Below, one piece after another: positions 1 through 7,161 of a stretch of 10,434 nucleotides of DNA (positions are counted from its first letter, which is position 1; every line of letters starts with the position of its first letter). Origin of the DNA: an uncultured Clostridium sp. (GTDB taxonomy: Bacteria > Bacillota > Clostridia > Clostridiales > Clostridiaceae). The DNA lies in NCBI GenBank assembly GCA_934746785.1, contig CAKVFO010000118.1, positions 1 to 10,434 on the forward strand, given 5' to 3'. A program made the translations under genes and the position numbers. The notes beneath the pieces are model-generated. The model worked only from the letters and a program-made list of their open reading frames with translations. It did not search any database and had not been told where the DNA came from.

Positions 1-98
1 ACTCAAAAAACTTACTCATAAAAGAATTGCTGGTTTTTAACTTATCTATAATCTGTTCAATTTTCAAAGACCAATTTATCTCATCGCCCTCAAGCGAC
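1..98 (-). ncRNA. Leader of an rRNA operon (5' external transcribed region), 16S beyond the left edge
   Basis: Read on the minus strand, this stretch follows a near-consensus promoter. It holds a short GC-rich hairpin (GTCGC / GCGAT arms, + positions 83-98) and then GGTCTTTGAAAATTGAACAG (53-72), the element typical of clostridial and bacillar rRNA leaders and spacers. No open reading frame of useful length starts here. The mature 16S 5' end is not visible; nothing resembling the GAGTTTGATCCTGGCTCAG start of 16S lies inside the window, so it should come just past position 1. The assignment rests on recognising the leader motif plus the promoter, not on seeing 16S itself. Confidence 0.8.
53..72 (-). 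promoter_or_regulatory. boxA-like rRNA antitermination element
   Basis: The minus strand reads GGTCTTTGAAAA followed by TTGAACAG. This closely matches the Firmicute boxA core (TCTTTGAAAA), known to recruit NusB/NusE-type antitermination factors on rRNA transcripts. It lies roughly 25-45 nt downstream of the predicted transcription start, as expected for an rRNA leader. Function here is inferred from the motif. Confidence 0.75.
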
Positions 99-104
99 TT
101 ATTT

Positions 105-133
105 AGTATATCACTCATTTCAGCATCTGTCAA
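105..133 (-). promoter_or_regulatory. Strong sigma-A promoter of the downstream rRNA operon
   Basis: The minus strand carries a perfect -35 TTGACA (133-128), a 17-base spacer and -10 TATACT (110-105, 5 of 6). Transcription should start near 97-99. Just upstream of the -35 lie A-rich runs (AGAAAAAC and AAGAAAAAG) that could act as an UP element. This is by far the best promoter in the window, and it leads directly into the boxA-bearing leader, as expected for rRNA. Confidence 0.85.
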
Positions 134-402
134 CAAGTTTTTCTAAATTCTTTTTCTTGCTTCCTCTCTGCCTCAACAACGTTATTTATCTTATCACAAT
201 TTCTTTCTCTCTCTATTTATCTAATTACTATAATAGTAAATATTACTTCACATACTCTGTAATTCTACTATTTTCTTTCTTATTCTTATATAGATACACC
301 AGGTGTAGTTTTGCATATAAAAATCCCCTGTACCATGTTTTTTAGTGCTACAAGCACCCTTTTAAACTATTAAAAATATTTTAAAAGCAAAATAAATTAT
401 CC
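134..402. other. Non-coding stretch upstream of the rRNA promoter
   Basis: No credible gene is seen on either strand. The only open frame of note (157-345, plus) starts at TTG without a ribosome binding site and has a low-complexity hydrophobic and aromatic translation. The stretch has A-rich tracts next to the rRNA promoter, a 13-base palindrome TACACCaGGTGTA at 295-307, and a small hairpin GTGCTacaAGCAC at about 345-357. I see no second convincing rRNA promoter. Confidence 0.6.
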
Positions 403-448
403 AAAAAAACTATCTAATTGACAATAGTCAATTTAGATAGTCCTTTTT
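403..448 (-). terminator. Intrinsic terminator after glgD, probably bidirectional
   Basis: A hairpin with arms ACTATCTAATTGAC (409-422) and GTCAATTTAGATAGT (427-441) pairs almost perfectly, with one bulged A and an AATA loop. On the minus strand it is followed by seven T residues (409-403), closing the glgC-glgD transcript a few bases after the glgD stop. On the plus strand CCTTTTT follows, so it could also stop antisense transcription. Confidence 0.9.
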
Positions 449-1540
449 CTACTTTCCTAATACTACAGGTTGATCATTCCTTCCAATAAAGCATTCAAAT
501 TCTTCGACTACGCAACCTTTATCAGTTATAACCTTACTCAATCTAGAATTCTTATTTATATCTGACTCCTGTAATATTATTGAGTTTTCTATTTTACAAC
601 CTTTGTGTATATGAACTCTTCTACCTATAATTGAATTCTTAACCTCTCCTTCTATATAACAGCCATTAGCTATTATTGAATTACTTATTTCACTGTCTGA
701 AGTATATAATGTTGGAGCCTCATCCTTAGTTTTAGTTACTATAGGTCTATCTTTTCCGAACAACTCCTCATTTACCTCTTGATTTAATAATTCCATATTT
801 ACATTATAATAAGCTTTTAAAGAATTAACACAAGCTAGGTACCCCTTATATTCATAGCATTTAACATTTAACTTATCTAGATTTTCATTAATAAAAGTTT
901 TTACCTTCCTATACAAGCCACCTTTTATACTCTTTAATATTATATCTATAAATAATTCAGTAGACATTATATACATTTCCATACTTATATTGCAATTAGC
1001 CTTATTTCCTGTATTCTTTTCTACTGAAACTAATTTTCTATCTTCATTAATTTCTAATACATCACAATTTATAAAATATTCATTTGCTGTAGATACATTC
1101 TTATATATTAATGTAACATCATTACCTGACTTCTTATGTTCATCTAAAATCTCCCTATAGTTAATATTACATATCATATATGACGGTGCTAAAAGCACAT
1201 ATTCCTTTTTACTATTCTTAATATATTCCATATCTTCTGCAAAGCTATGAACATCATCAAAAGTTAAATCTTCATCACTAAAATTAAATACCTTTAGACC
1301 ATTCTTTCTATGAAGATCCCATGGACGTCCATTCTTTAAATGATCTACTAACGCTCTAGCTTTAGTTTCTACAAATATTCCTATTGATTCAACGTCTGAA
1401 TTTTTCATATTTGATAATATAAAATCTATAACTCTATATCTAGCTGCTATAGGAACTGCCGCTAAATTTCTTTTCTTAACAAGCTCTCCCATGTCTCTTA
1501 CATCTTCATCTAAATTAATTATTCCTAAACAGTTATTCAC
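449..1540 (-). CDS. glgD: GlgD, non-catalytic or regulatory subunit of glucose-1-phosphate adenylyltransferase
   Basis: This 363-residue protein is a paralogue of GlgC encoded 28 bases downstream of it. It keeps the overall plan: a nucleotidyltransferase-like N-terminal domain (motif RYRVIDFILSN, matching KYRIIDFPLSN in GlgC) and a C-terminal left-handed beta-helix of hexapeptide repeats (for example NSIIANGCYIEGEVKNSII). It has lost the catalytic signature. The glycine-rich GGxGxRL loop is replaced by NLDEDVRDMGELV and the SGDH metal-binding motif by APSYM. In Firmicutes GlgD is known to pair with GlgC and raise ADP-glucose synthesis, and that role is inferred here. I chose the GTG start at 1540 because it has an AAAGGGGG ribosome binding site 8 bases upstream and matches the usual GlgD N-terminus (NNCLGIINL). 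An ATG at 1594 would overlap glgC and add an atypical extension. Confidence 0.93.
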   Translation of the reverse strand: MNNCLGIINLDEDVRDMGELVKKRNLAAVPIAARYRVIDFILSNMKNSDVESIGIFVETKARALVDHLKNGRPWDLHRKNGLKVFNFSDEDLTFDDVHSFAEDMEYIKNSKKEYVLLAPSYMICNINYREILDEHKKSGNDVTLIYKNVSTANEYFINCDVLEINEDRKLVSVEKNTGNKANCNISMEMYIMSTELFIDIILKSIKGGLYRKVKTFINENLDKLNVKCYEYKGYLACVNSLKAYYNVNMELLNQEVNEELFGKDRPIVTKTKDEAPTLYTSDSEISNSIIANGCYIEGEVKNSIIGRRVHIHKGCKIENSIILQESDINKNSRLSKVITDKGCVVEEFECFIGRNDQPVVLGK

Positions 1541-1548
1541 TTCTATTT

Positions 1549-1556
1549 CCCCCTTT
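1549..1556 (-). promoter_or_regulatory. Ribosome binding site that sets the glgD GTG start
   Basis: The minus strand reads AAAGGGGG, then 8 bases, then GTG at 1540-1538. It lies in the 28-base gap after the glgC stop codon. The alternative ATG at 1594 has no comparable site, so the shorter GTG-initiated protein is preferred. Confidence 0.75.
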
Positions 1557-1568
1557 ATAATGAGTATT

Positions 1569-2729
1569 TTAAATAGTAGTACATACTTCCACATTACTTA
1601 CTGGCATAACCTCTTCTTTAGCGCCTACAACTATAATTTCCTCTCCATTAGCCAATATAGAACATGTATTAACTGTTGCAGCAGTTCCTATTATAGCTTT
1701 ATTTATAATCACATTATCCCCTATTGTTACATTTGGCATAATTACCGAATCTACAACCACTGAATTTTTTCCAATCTTAACTCCTTGGAATATAATCGAA
1801 TTCTTAACTTTTCCTTCTATATGACATCCTTCAACTACTAAGGAATTCTTTACTTTAGCATTAACACCTATATACTGTGCTGGACTACTATGATTTACTG
1901 AATATATACGCCATTCTTCATCATATAAGTTCAGCTTATTACCTTTAGAAAGCAAATCCATGTTTGCTTCCCATAGGCTGTTTATAGTTCCTACGTCTTT
2001 CCAATACCCTTCAAAAGCATAAGCAAACATCTTCTTATTCCCATCTATCATTTTAGGAATGATATCTTTACCAAAATCATTGCTAGAATGCTTGTCACAT
2101 TCATCTTCTTTCAAATACTTCTTAAGAGTTTTCCAATTAAATATATATATTCCCATAGATGCTAGATTACTTTTAGGATTCTTAGGCTTTTCTTCAAATT
2201 CATATATAGACATATCATCATTAATATTCATTATTCCAAATCTATTAGCCTCTTCTTTAGGAACTTTAATTACAGCAATGGTTGCATCTGCATTATTTTT
2301 TTTATGGAAGTCCAACATCTTGGAATAATCCATTTTATAAATATGATCCCCTGAAAGGATTAATACATATTCAGGATCATACCTATCAACAAATTCTATA
2401 TTTTGATAAATTGCATTTGCAGTTCCCTTATACCAATTGCCTCCCTTTTCTTTTTGATATGGTGGTAAAACACTTACTCCACCATCTCTTCTATCAAGAT
2501 CCCAGGGGTTTCCTATTCCTATATGTGCATTTAATTCTAATGGCTTATACTGTGTTAATACTCCAACTGCATAAATTCCAGAATTTGAGCAATTACTTAA
2601 GGGAAAATCTATAATTCTATACTTCCCTCCAAATGGAACTGCAGGTTTAGCTACACTTTTTGTTAAAACTCCAAGTCTGGAACCTTGTCCTCCAGCTAAT
2701 ATCATTGCAACTATTTCTTTTTTACTCAC
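1569..2729 (-). CDS. glgC: Glucose-1-phosphate adenylyltransferase (ADP-glucose pyrophosphorylase), catalytic subunit
   Basis: This cytoplasmic enzyme makes ADP-glucose and pyrophosphate from ATP and glucose-1-phosphate, the committed step of bacterial glycogen synthesis. The 386-residue length fits the family. Visible signatures are the nucleotide loop LAGGQGSRLGVLT (about residues 11-23), KPAVPFGGKYRIIDFPLSN (28-46), WYKGTANAIYQN (99-110), the catalytic/metal motif SGDHIYKMDY with Asp128, EFEEKP with the sugar-phosphate Lys181, and a C-terminal beta-helix of hexapeptide repeats (KNSLVVEGCHIEGKVKNSII). Translation starts at GTG (2729-2727), with AAAGGAG 9 bases upstream. It is the first gene of a glgC-glgD pair. 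A terminator separates the pair from the amylase gene, so it probably has its own promoter in 2730-2828, although no strong one is visible. The catalytic motifs are intact, in contrast to glgD. Confidence 0.97.
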   Translation of the reverse strand: MSKKEIVAMILAGGQGSRLGVLTKSVAKPAVPFGGKYRIIDFPLSNCSNSGIYAVGVLTQYKPLELNAHIGIGNPWDLDRRDGGVSVLPPYQKEKGGNWYKGTANAIYQNIEFVDRYDPEYVLILSGDHIYKMDYSKMLDFHKKNNADATIAVIKVPKEEANRFGIMNINDDMSIYEFEEKPKNPKSNLASMGIYIFNWKTLKKYLKEDECDKHSSNDFGKDIIPKMIDGNKKMFAYAFEGYWKDVGTINSLWEANMDLLSKGNKLNLYDEEWRIYSVNHSSPAQYIGVNAKVKNSLVVEGCHIEGKVKNSIIFQGVKIGKNSVVVDSVIMPNVTIGDNVIINKAIIGTAATVNTCSILANGEEIIVVGAKEEVMPVSNVEVCTTI

Positions 2730-2828
2730 AAGTATTATCTCCTTTCATATATTCTCTATATAAATACCTATGAGTAATTTTTCTAATATATACTTAATCT
2801 TTATTATTTTTATGAAAACTTTACAATA
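2730..2828 (-). promoter_or_regulatory. Probable promoter region of glgC-glgD, exact boxes unresolved
   Basis: About 100 very AT-rich bases separate the terminator after the amylase gene from glgC. Several -10-like strings occur (TATATT near 2790, TATATA near 2760), but none has a convincing -35 at 16-18 bases. One weak reading is TTAGAA, 18 bases, TATATA. A promoter is expected because of the terminator upstream. The assignment is inference and partial read-through remains possible. Confidence 0.35.
2739..2746 (-). promoter_or_regulatory. Ribosome binding site for the glgC GTG start
   Basis: GAAAGGAG on the minus strand sits 9 bases before a GTG codon. No in-frame ATG is better placed, and the family N-terminus (MSKKEIVAMILAGGQGSRL) begins at this GTG. 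Confidence 0.75.
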
Positions 2829-2859
2829 TAAAAATGCCACACTAAAATTAGTGTGGCAT
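2829..2859 (-). terminator. Intrinsic terminator after the GH13 amylase gene
   Basis: A perfect 12-base inverted repeat, ATGCCACACTAA (2834-2845) and TTAGTGTGGCAT (2848-2859), is followed on the minus strand by a TTTTTATATT tract. It starts 10 bases past the amylase stop codon. It divides the glg genes into two transcription units, glgA-glgP-amylase and glgC-glgD. Confidence 0.9.
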
Positions 2860-2869
2860 CACTTCTAAG

Positions 2870-4693
2870 TTAACTTTCAAGTAAAATTCTACATCCCATT
2901 TTTTCTACTATAAATGATAGTTTTGAGTCATCTTGCTCAATATCTTCACCAGTAACTATATCTTTAATAATTTTATCTTTTACTTTCTTTAATCGTACTT
3001 CTCTATCTTCATTTAGATTATTTAATAATATTCTTATTAACTTATTTCTATATTCTCGTTTTATCAGTACTAGTCCATTATATTCTTCTATATCAAAACT
3101 GCCTTTTTTCAATATTTCATTATTATTTCTTAAAGATATCAATTTTTTATAAATCCTCATTATATCTTTATCTTCTTTTCCCCATGGATATGTCTTTCTG
3201 TTAAATGGATCTTTTCCTCCTATAACTCCAGCTTCATCTCCATAATAAACAAGTGGAACTCCCGGAAATACCATCTGTATTGTTACTGCAAATTCTAACA
3301 TCTTTTTATTATTATCTAATACTGTTAAAATTCTTTCTGTATCATGATTTCCTAAAAGATTCATATTGCTATAGAAATTATCTATAGGATAATTTTCATA
3401 AATACTGATAATTCTATTTACAAATTGACTCGAATTAATTTCCTTTTTAGTATATCTTATAATACTCTCTCTTAAAGGATAATTAGTGACCGAATCCAAC
3501 TCTTTCCCATATAAATATCTTCTTTGAACTGAATAACTCACTTTATTAGATGCATCTTCCCAAACTTCACCTATTAAAATGCTATCTTTATCAATTTCCT
3601 TCATTCTCTTTTTTAACAATTCTATAAAATCATCAGGCAATTCATCAGCTACATCCAATCTCCATCCACTAGCTCCCAGCTTAAGCCATTTTGCAACTAT
3701 CGAATTTTCACCTGTTATAATATAATTCAAATATCCTGGATTTAATTCATCCACATTAGGCTGGTTTTTAAATCCCCACCAACTTTCATATCCATCAGGA
3801 TATTCAAAGAATTTATACCACCCATAATATTTAGACTCCCTTGATTGATAAGCTCCAACACTACCATAATTGCCGAACCTATTAAAGTACTTACTATCAG
3901 CACCTGTATGGCTAAATACACCATCTAAAATAATCTTTATACCTAGCTTTTTTGCTTTTTCACATAATTCCTTAAAATCATCTTCATTACCAAGCATACA
4001 ATCTATCTTTTCATAATCTCCTATATCATATCTATGGCAGCTTGCTGATTCAAATATAGGATTAAAATATATAATTGTTATACCCATATCCTTTAAATAC
4101 TGAAGTTTTTCTATAACACCTCTTAAATTACCACCATAAAAATCCCATCTCTCTATTTCTCCTCTTCTGTTCTTTATATACATTGGTTCATCGTCCCAAT
4201 TAGAATATATAAAACTATTTTTTTTACTGCAACTTATAATTCTATCCTTATTTCCGTTACAGAACCTATCGGGAAAAATTTGATACATTACTCCTTCCTT
4301 ATACCACTCTGGTATATAAGATTCTTCATAGACAGTTATTTGATATGGAATAGGATTGTTATAATATAACTTTCCTTCTCCCCCTAAAGATTCATTATTA
4401 TTTCCATAATAAAAATATCTATCATCCTTCTTTATCGTAAAATAATACTTGTTTAATCCCCATAAGTTAGAAGTATCTATTTTAACAGAAAATAAAGCTC
4501 TATTACCCGAATCACCTTCCCAATTCATTTTTAAATACTTTGTTTTTCCTGAAAAATTAATGATGTTTATAAAAACATCTACCCCTTTATCTACCAATAT
4601 CTTAATATTAACTTCAGTACCTATTGGAACTGCTCCAAAAGGACTTCTATATTGGCTGACATGTGAATTATGGAAGGCAAAATTATATTCCAT
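2870..4693 (-). CDS. GH13 alpha-glucan hydrolase, neopullulanase/cyclomaltodextrinase-like
   Basis: This 607-residue glycoside hydrolase has no signal peptide or membrane segment, so it should act in the cytoplasm. The first ~115 residues look like the beta-sandwich (CBM34-like) domain of neopullulanase, maltogenic amylase and cyclomaltodextrinase enzymes (SQYRSPFGAVPIGTEV). The catalytic barrel starts near EGVMYQIFPDRF (133-144). The GH13 conserved regions are all present: region I LDGVFSHTG (256-264), region II GWRLDVADEL with nucleophile Asp347, region III LIGEVWED with acid/base Glu376, and region IV LLGNHDTER with Asp451. A C-terminal beta domain follows. It begins 14 bases after glgP; its ribosome site AGGAGG overlaps the glgP stop codon, which suggests coupled translation. 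The context points to trimming of glycogen-derived dextrins or debranching at alpha-1,6 links. Exact specificity (cyclodextrin, pullulan, maltose transfer) cannot be read from the sequence. Confidence 0.9.
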   Translation of the reverse strand: MEYNFAFHNSHVSQYRSPFGAVPIGTEVNIKILVDKGVDVFINIINFSGKTKYLKMNWEGDSGNRALFSVKIDTSNLWGLNKYYFTIKKDDRYFYYGNNNESLGGEGKLYYNNPIPYQITVYEESYIPEWYKEGVMYQIFPDRFCNGNKDRIISCSKKNSFIYSNWDDEPMYIKNRRGEIERWDFYGGNLRGVIEKLQYLKDMGITIIYFNPIFESASCHRYDIGDYEKIDCMLGNEDDFKELCEKAKKLGIKIILDGVFSHTGADSKYFNRFGNYGSVGAYQSRESKYYGWYKFFEYPDGYESWWGFKNQPNVDELNPGYLNYIITGENSIVAKWLKLGASGWRLDVADELPDDFIELLKKRMKEIDKDSILIGEVWEDASNKVSYSVQRRYLYGKELDSVTNYPLRESIIRYTKKEINSSQFVNRIISIYENYPIDNFYSNMNLLGNHDTERILTVLDNNKKMLEFAVTIQMVFPGVPLVYYGDEAGVIGGKDPFNRKTYPWGKEDKDIMRIYKKLISLRNNNEILKKGSFDIEEYNGLVLIKREYRNKLIRILLNNLNEDREVRLKKVKDKIIKDIVTGEDIEQDDSKLSFIVEKMGCRILLES

Positions 4694-4707
4694 TTTTAAC
4701 AGTCCTC

Positions 4708-7143
4708 CTACAAATTCTTATACATTAATTCAGAGCCCCATATTCCTGTTGCATATTGCTGTATTGTTCTATCTGATGAGAATACTCCTGAATGTGCTAT
4801 ATTTACTCCACATATTTCTTGCCATTTATATTTATTTTTATACAAATCATTGATTTTGTTTTGTGCATTCACATAAGAATTAAAATCTTTCAATACATAA
4901 AATTCATCATTGTAAGTTATAAGGTTCTCATAAATACTCTTAAATCTTTCTCTGTCACTATTATATGTTCCATTAATCAAGTCATTAACCACCCTTTGAA
5001 TTCTCTTATCTTCATTACATACATCTATAGAACAATATCCTCCATTTTGTATATAATTCAAGACATCTCTTGCATTCATACCAAATATAACAATATTATC
5101 TTTGCCTACTTCATCAGCAATTTCTATATTAGCTCCATCAAGAGTAGCTATAGTTATAGCTCCATTCATCATAAACTTCATATTAGATGTACCTGAGGCT
5201 TCTTTAGTCGTAGTTGAAATCTGCTCACTTACATCAGCTGCTGGTATTATATCTTCAGCAAGTGATACTTTATAGTTATCCATAAATACAACTTTTATCT
5301 TATCATTTACTCTCTTATCTGCATTTACAGTATTAGCTATACAATTTATAAGCTCTATTATATTCTTTGCTAAGTAATATCCAGGGGCTGCTTTACCTGC
5401 AAAAATAAATGTTCTAGGCTCTATATCTAAATTAGGATTTTCTTTTAATTGATTATATAAATCCATAATTCTTAGACAATTCAACGTTTGTCTTTTATAA
5501 GCATGAATTCTCTTTACCTGAACATCAAATATAGAATTAGGATCAACTACTATATTATTCTTTTCATAAATTCTATCAGCAAGCTTTCTCTTATTAACCT
5601 GCTTTACTCTATATAACTCTTCTTGAACTGATTTATCATGTATGTGTTTTTCAAAATATATTAAATCCGTAGGATGTTTTATAAAGCTATCTCCAATTGT
5701 TTCAACCAATAAATTAGACAAGCCTGGATTACACTTCAAAAGCCATCTTCTATGAGTTATACCGTTAGTTTTATTATTAAATTTGTTTGGATATAAGTAA
5801 TATAAATCTCTCATTTCTTGTTTCTTTAAAATATCTGTATGAAGTTTTGCAACTCCATTAACACTATGACTTCCAATCACAGCAAGAGTAGCCATTCTTA
5901 TTTGCCCATCTCCTATTATAGACATTCTATTTATCTTATCCCATTGATCTGTATACTTATTCCAAAGCTCCTCACAATATCTCCTATTGATTTCTTCAAC
6001 AATCATATAAATTCTAGGTAATAACTTTTTAAACATATCTATTGGCCATTTTTCAAGTGCTTCTGCTAGAATTGTATGATTAGTATAAGAAATGCAATTA
6101 GTAGTTATTCTCCAAGCTTCATCCCAAGGAATATTTTCTTCATCAAGCAATATCCTCATAAGTTCTGGTATTGCAAGAGTTGGATGAGTATCGTTTATAT
6201 GAACTGCTATCTTCTCATCAAGAAGAAACATATTTCCACCATGTTTTCTAAAGTGTCTTATTATACTCTGCATACCTGCTGACACAAAGAAATACTGTTG
6301 TTTTAATCTAAGCATCTTGCCTTCATAAAATGAATCATCTGGATATAGAACTTGAGAAATTGCTTCAACAGAATTTTTATATTCAATTGCTTTTAGAAAA
6401 TCTCCCCTACTAAAAGATGAATAGTCAAATTCATTTGATACAGTCTCAGCACTCCATAATCTCAAGGTATTTGCTACATCATTTTTATATCCAACAATCG
6501 GTGTATCGTATGGGACTGCTAATACTGGTTCAAAATTAACATGCGTAAATGTCAAATTACTATTAAGTTTTTGAACCTTAATCTCTCCACCAAATTTAAC
6601 AATCTCTGCTTTATCCGGTTTTCTCTTCTCCCATACATTTCCTTCCTTCAACCAATTATCAGATACTTCTACTTGCTTTCCATTAATTATCTTTTGTTCA
6701 AAGAAACCATACTTATATCTAATTCCACATCCATTTCCTGCAATATTTAAAGATGCCATAGAATCTAAGAAACAAGCTGCAAGTCTCCCAAGGCCTCCAT
6801 TTCCAAGGCCTTGATCTTGTTCTAATTCCTCTAGATCCCTTAAATCGATATTTAAATCTGCAAGAGCTTCTCTACAAACATCAATTATACCAAGATTCAT
6901 CAGTACGTCTCCCAGTAATCTCCCTAATAAAAATTCCATTGAAAAATAGTATATTTGCTTTTCTCCAGAGTTATTATATTTCTTATTTGTATTCATCCAA
7001 ATCCTAACCACATAATCTCTTATTAAGCTACCTAATGCCTCATACCTTTGTTGATTATTTCCATCTTCTATTTCTTCTCCATGCAAATTCTTATACTTAT
7101 TTTCATAGGCCTTCTTAAAAGTTTCTTTATCTATAGTCAGCAT
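4708..7143 (-). CDS. glgP: Glycogen/maltodextrin phosphorylase
   Basis: This 811-residue GT35 enzyme uses pyridoxal phosphate and phosphate to release glucose-1-phosphate from the non-reducing ends of alpha-1,4-glucan in the cytoplasm. The length is normal for the family and the protein looks intact. Visible signatures are the glycine loop DQGLGNGGLGRLAACFLDS (110-128), AVHINDTHPTLAIPELMR (313-330), KRIHAYKRQTLN, and the cofactor-binding stretch KEASGTSNMKFMMNG, whose lysine (about residue 656) forms the Schiff base. The start at ATG 7143 has a GGGAGGGG ribosome site 6 bases upstream and lies 18 bases after glgA, so the two genes are almost certainly co-transcribed. The gene also lies just ahead of the GH13 enzyme, which could remove limit-dextrin stubs that stop phosphorylase. 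Glycogen as substrate, rather than imported maltodextrin, is inferred from the glg neighbours. Confidence 0.97.
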   Translation of the reverse strand: MLTIDKETFKKAYENKYKNLHGEEIEDGNNQQRYEALGSLIRDYVVRIWMNTNKKYNNSGEKQIYYFSMEFLLGRLLGDVLMNLGIIDVCREALADLNIDLRDLEELEQDQGLGNGGLGRLAACFLDSMASLNIAGNGCGIRYKYGFFEQKIINGKQVEVSDNWLKEGNVWEKRKPDKAEIVKFGGEIKVQKLNSNLTFTHVNFEPVLAVPYDTPIVGYKNDVANTLRLWSAETVSNEFDYSSFSRGDFLKAIEYKNSVEAISQVLYPDDSFYEGKMLRLKQQYFFVSAGMQSIIRHFRKHGGNMFLLDEKIAVHINDTHPTLAIPELMRILLDEENIPWDEAWRITTNCISYTNHTILAEALEKWPIDMFKKLLPRIYMIVEEINRRYCEELWNKYTDQWDKINRMSIIGDGQIRMATLAVIGSHSVNGVAKLHTDILKKQEMRDLYYLYPNKFNNKTNGITHRRWLLKCNPGLSNLLVETIGDSFIKHPTDLIYFEKHIHDKSVQEELYRVKQVNKRKLADRIYEKNNIVVDPNSIFDVQVKRIHAYKRQTLNCLRIMDLYNQLKENPNLDIEPRTFIFAGKAAPGYYLAKNIIELINCIANTVNADKRVNDKIKVVFMDNYKVSLAEDIIPAADVSEQISTTTKEASGTSNMKFMMNGAITIATLDGANIEIADEVGKDNIVIFGMNARDVLNYIQNGGYCSIDVCNEDKRIQRVVNDLINGTYNSDRERFKSIYENLITYNDEFYVLKDFNSYVNAQNKINDLYKNKYKWQEICGVNIAHSGVFSSDRTIQQYATGIWGSELMYKNL

Positions 7144-7161
7144 ACCAATCCCCTCCCAGAA

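Noticed and set aside
157..345. Small plus-strand open frame encoding a hydrophobic 62-residue peptide
   Set aside because: It begins at TTG without a ribosome binding site, has low-complexity composition, and is antisense to the upstream region of an rRNA promoter.
1541..1594. Extended glgD start at ATG 1594
   Set aside because: It would overlap the end of glgC and add 18 residues absent from typical GlgD N-termini, whereas GTG 1540 has a strong ribosome site.
4449..5196. Two overlapping plus-strand open frames of 134 codons each
   Set aside because: They lie antisense to the intact GH13 and glgP genes, have no ribosome sites and no recognisable protein features, and reflect AT-rich shadow reading.
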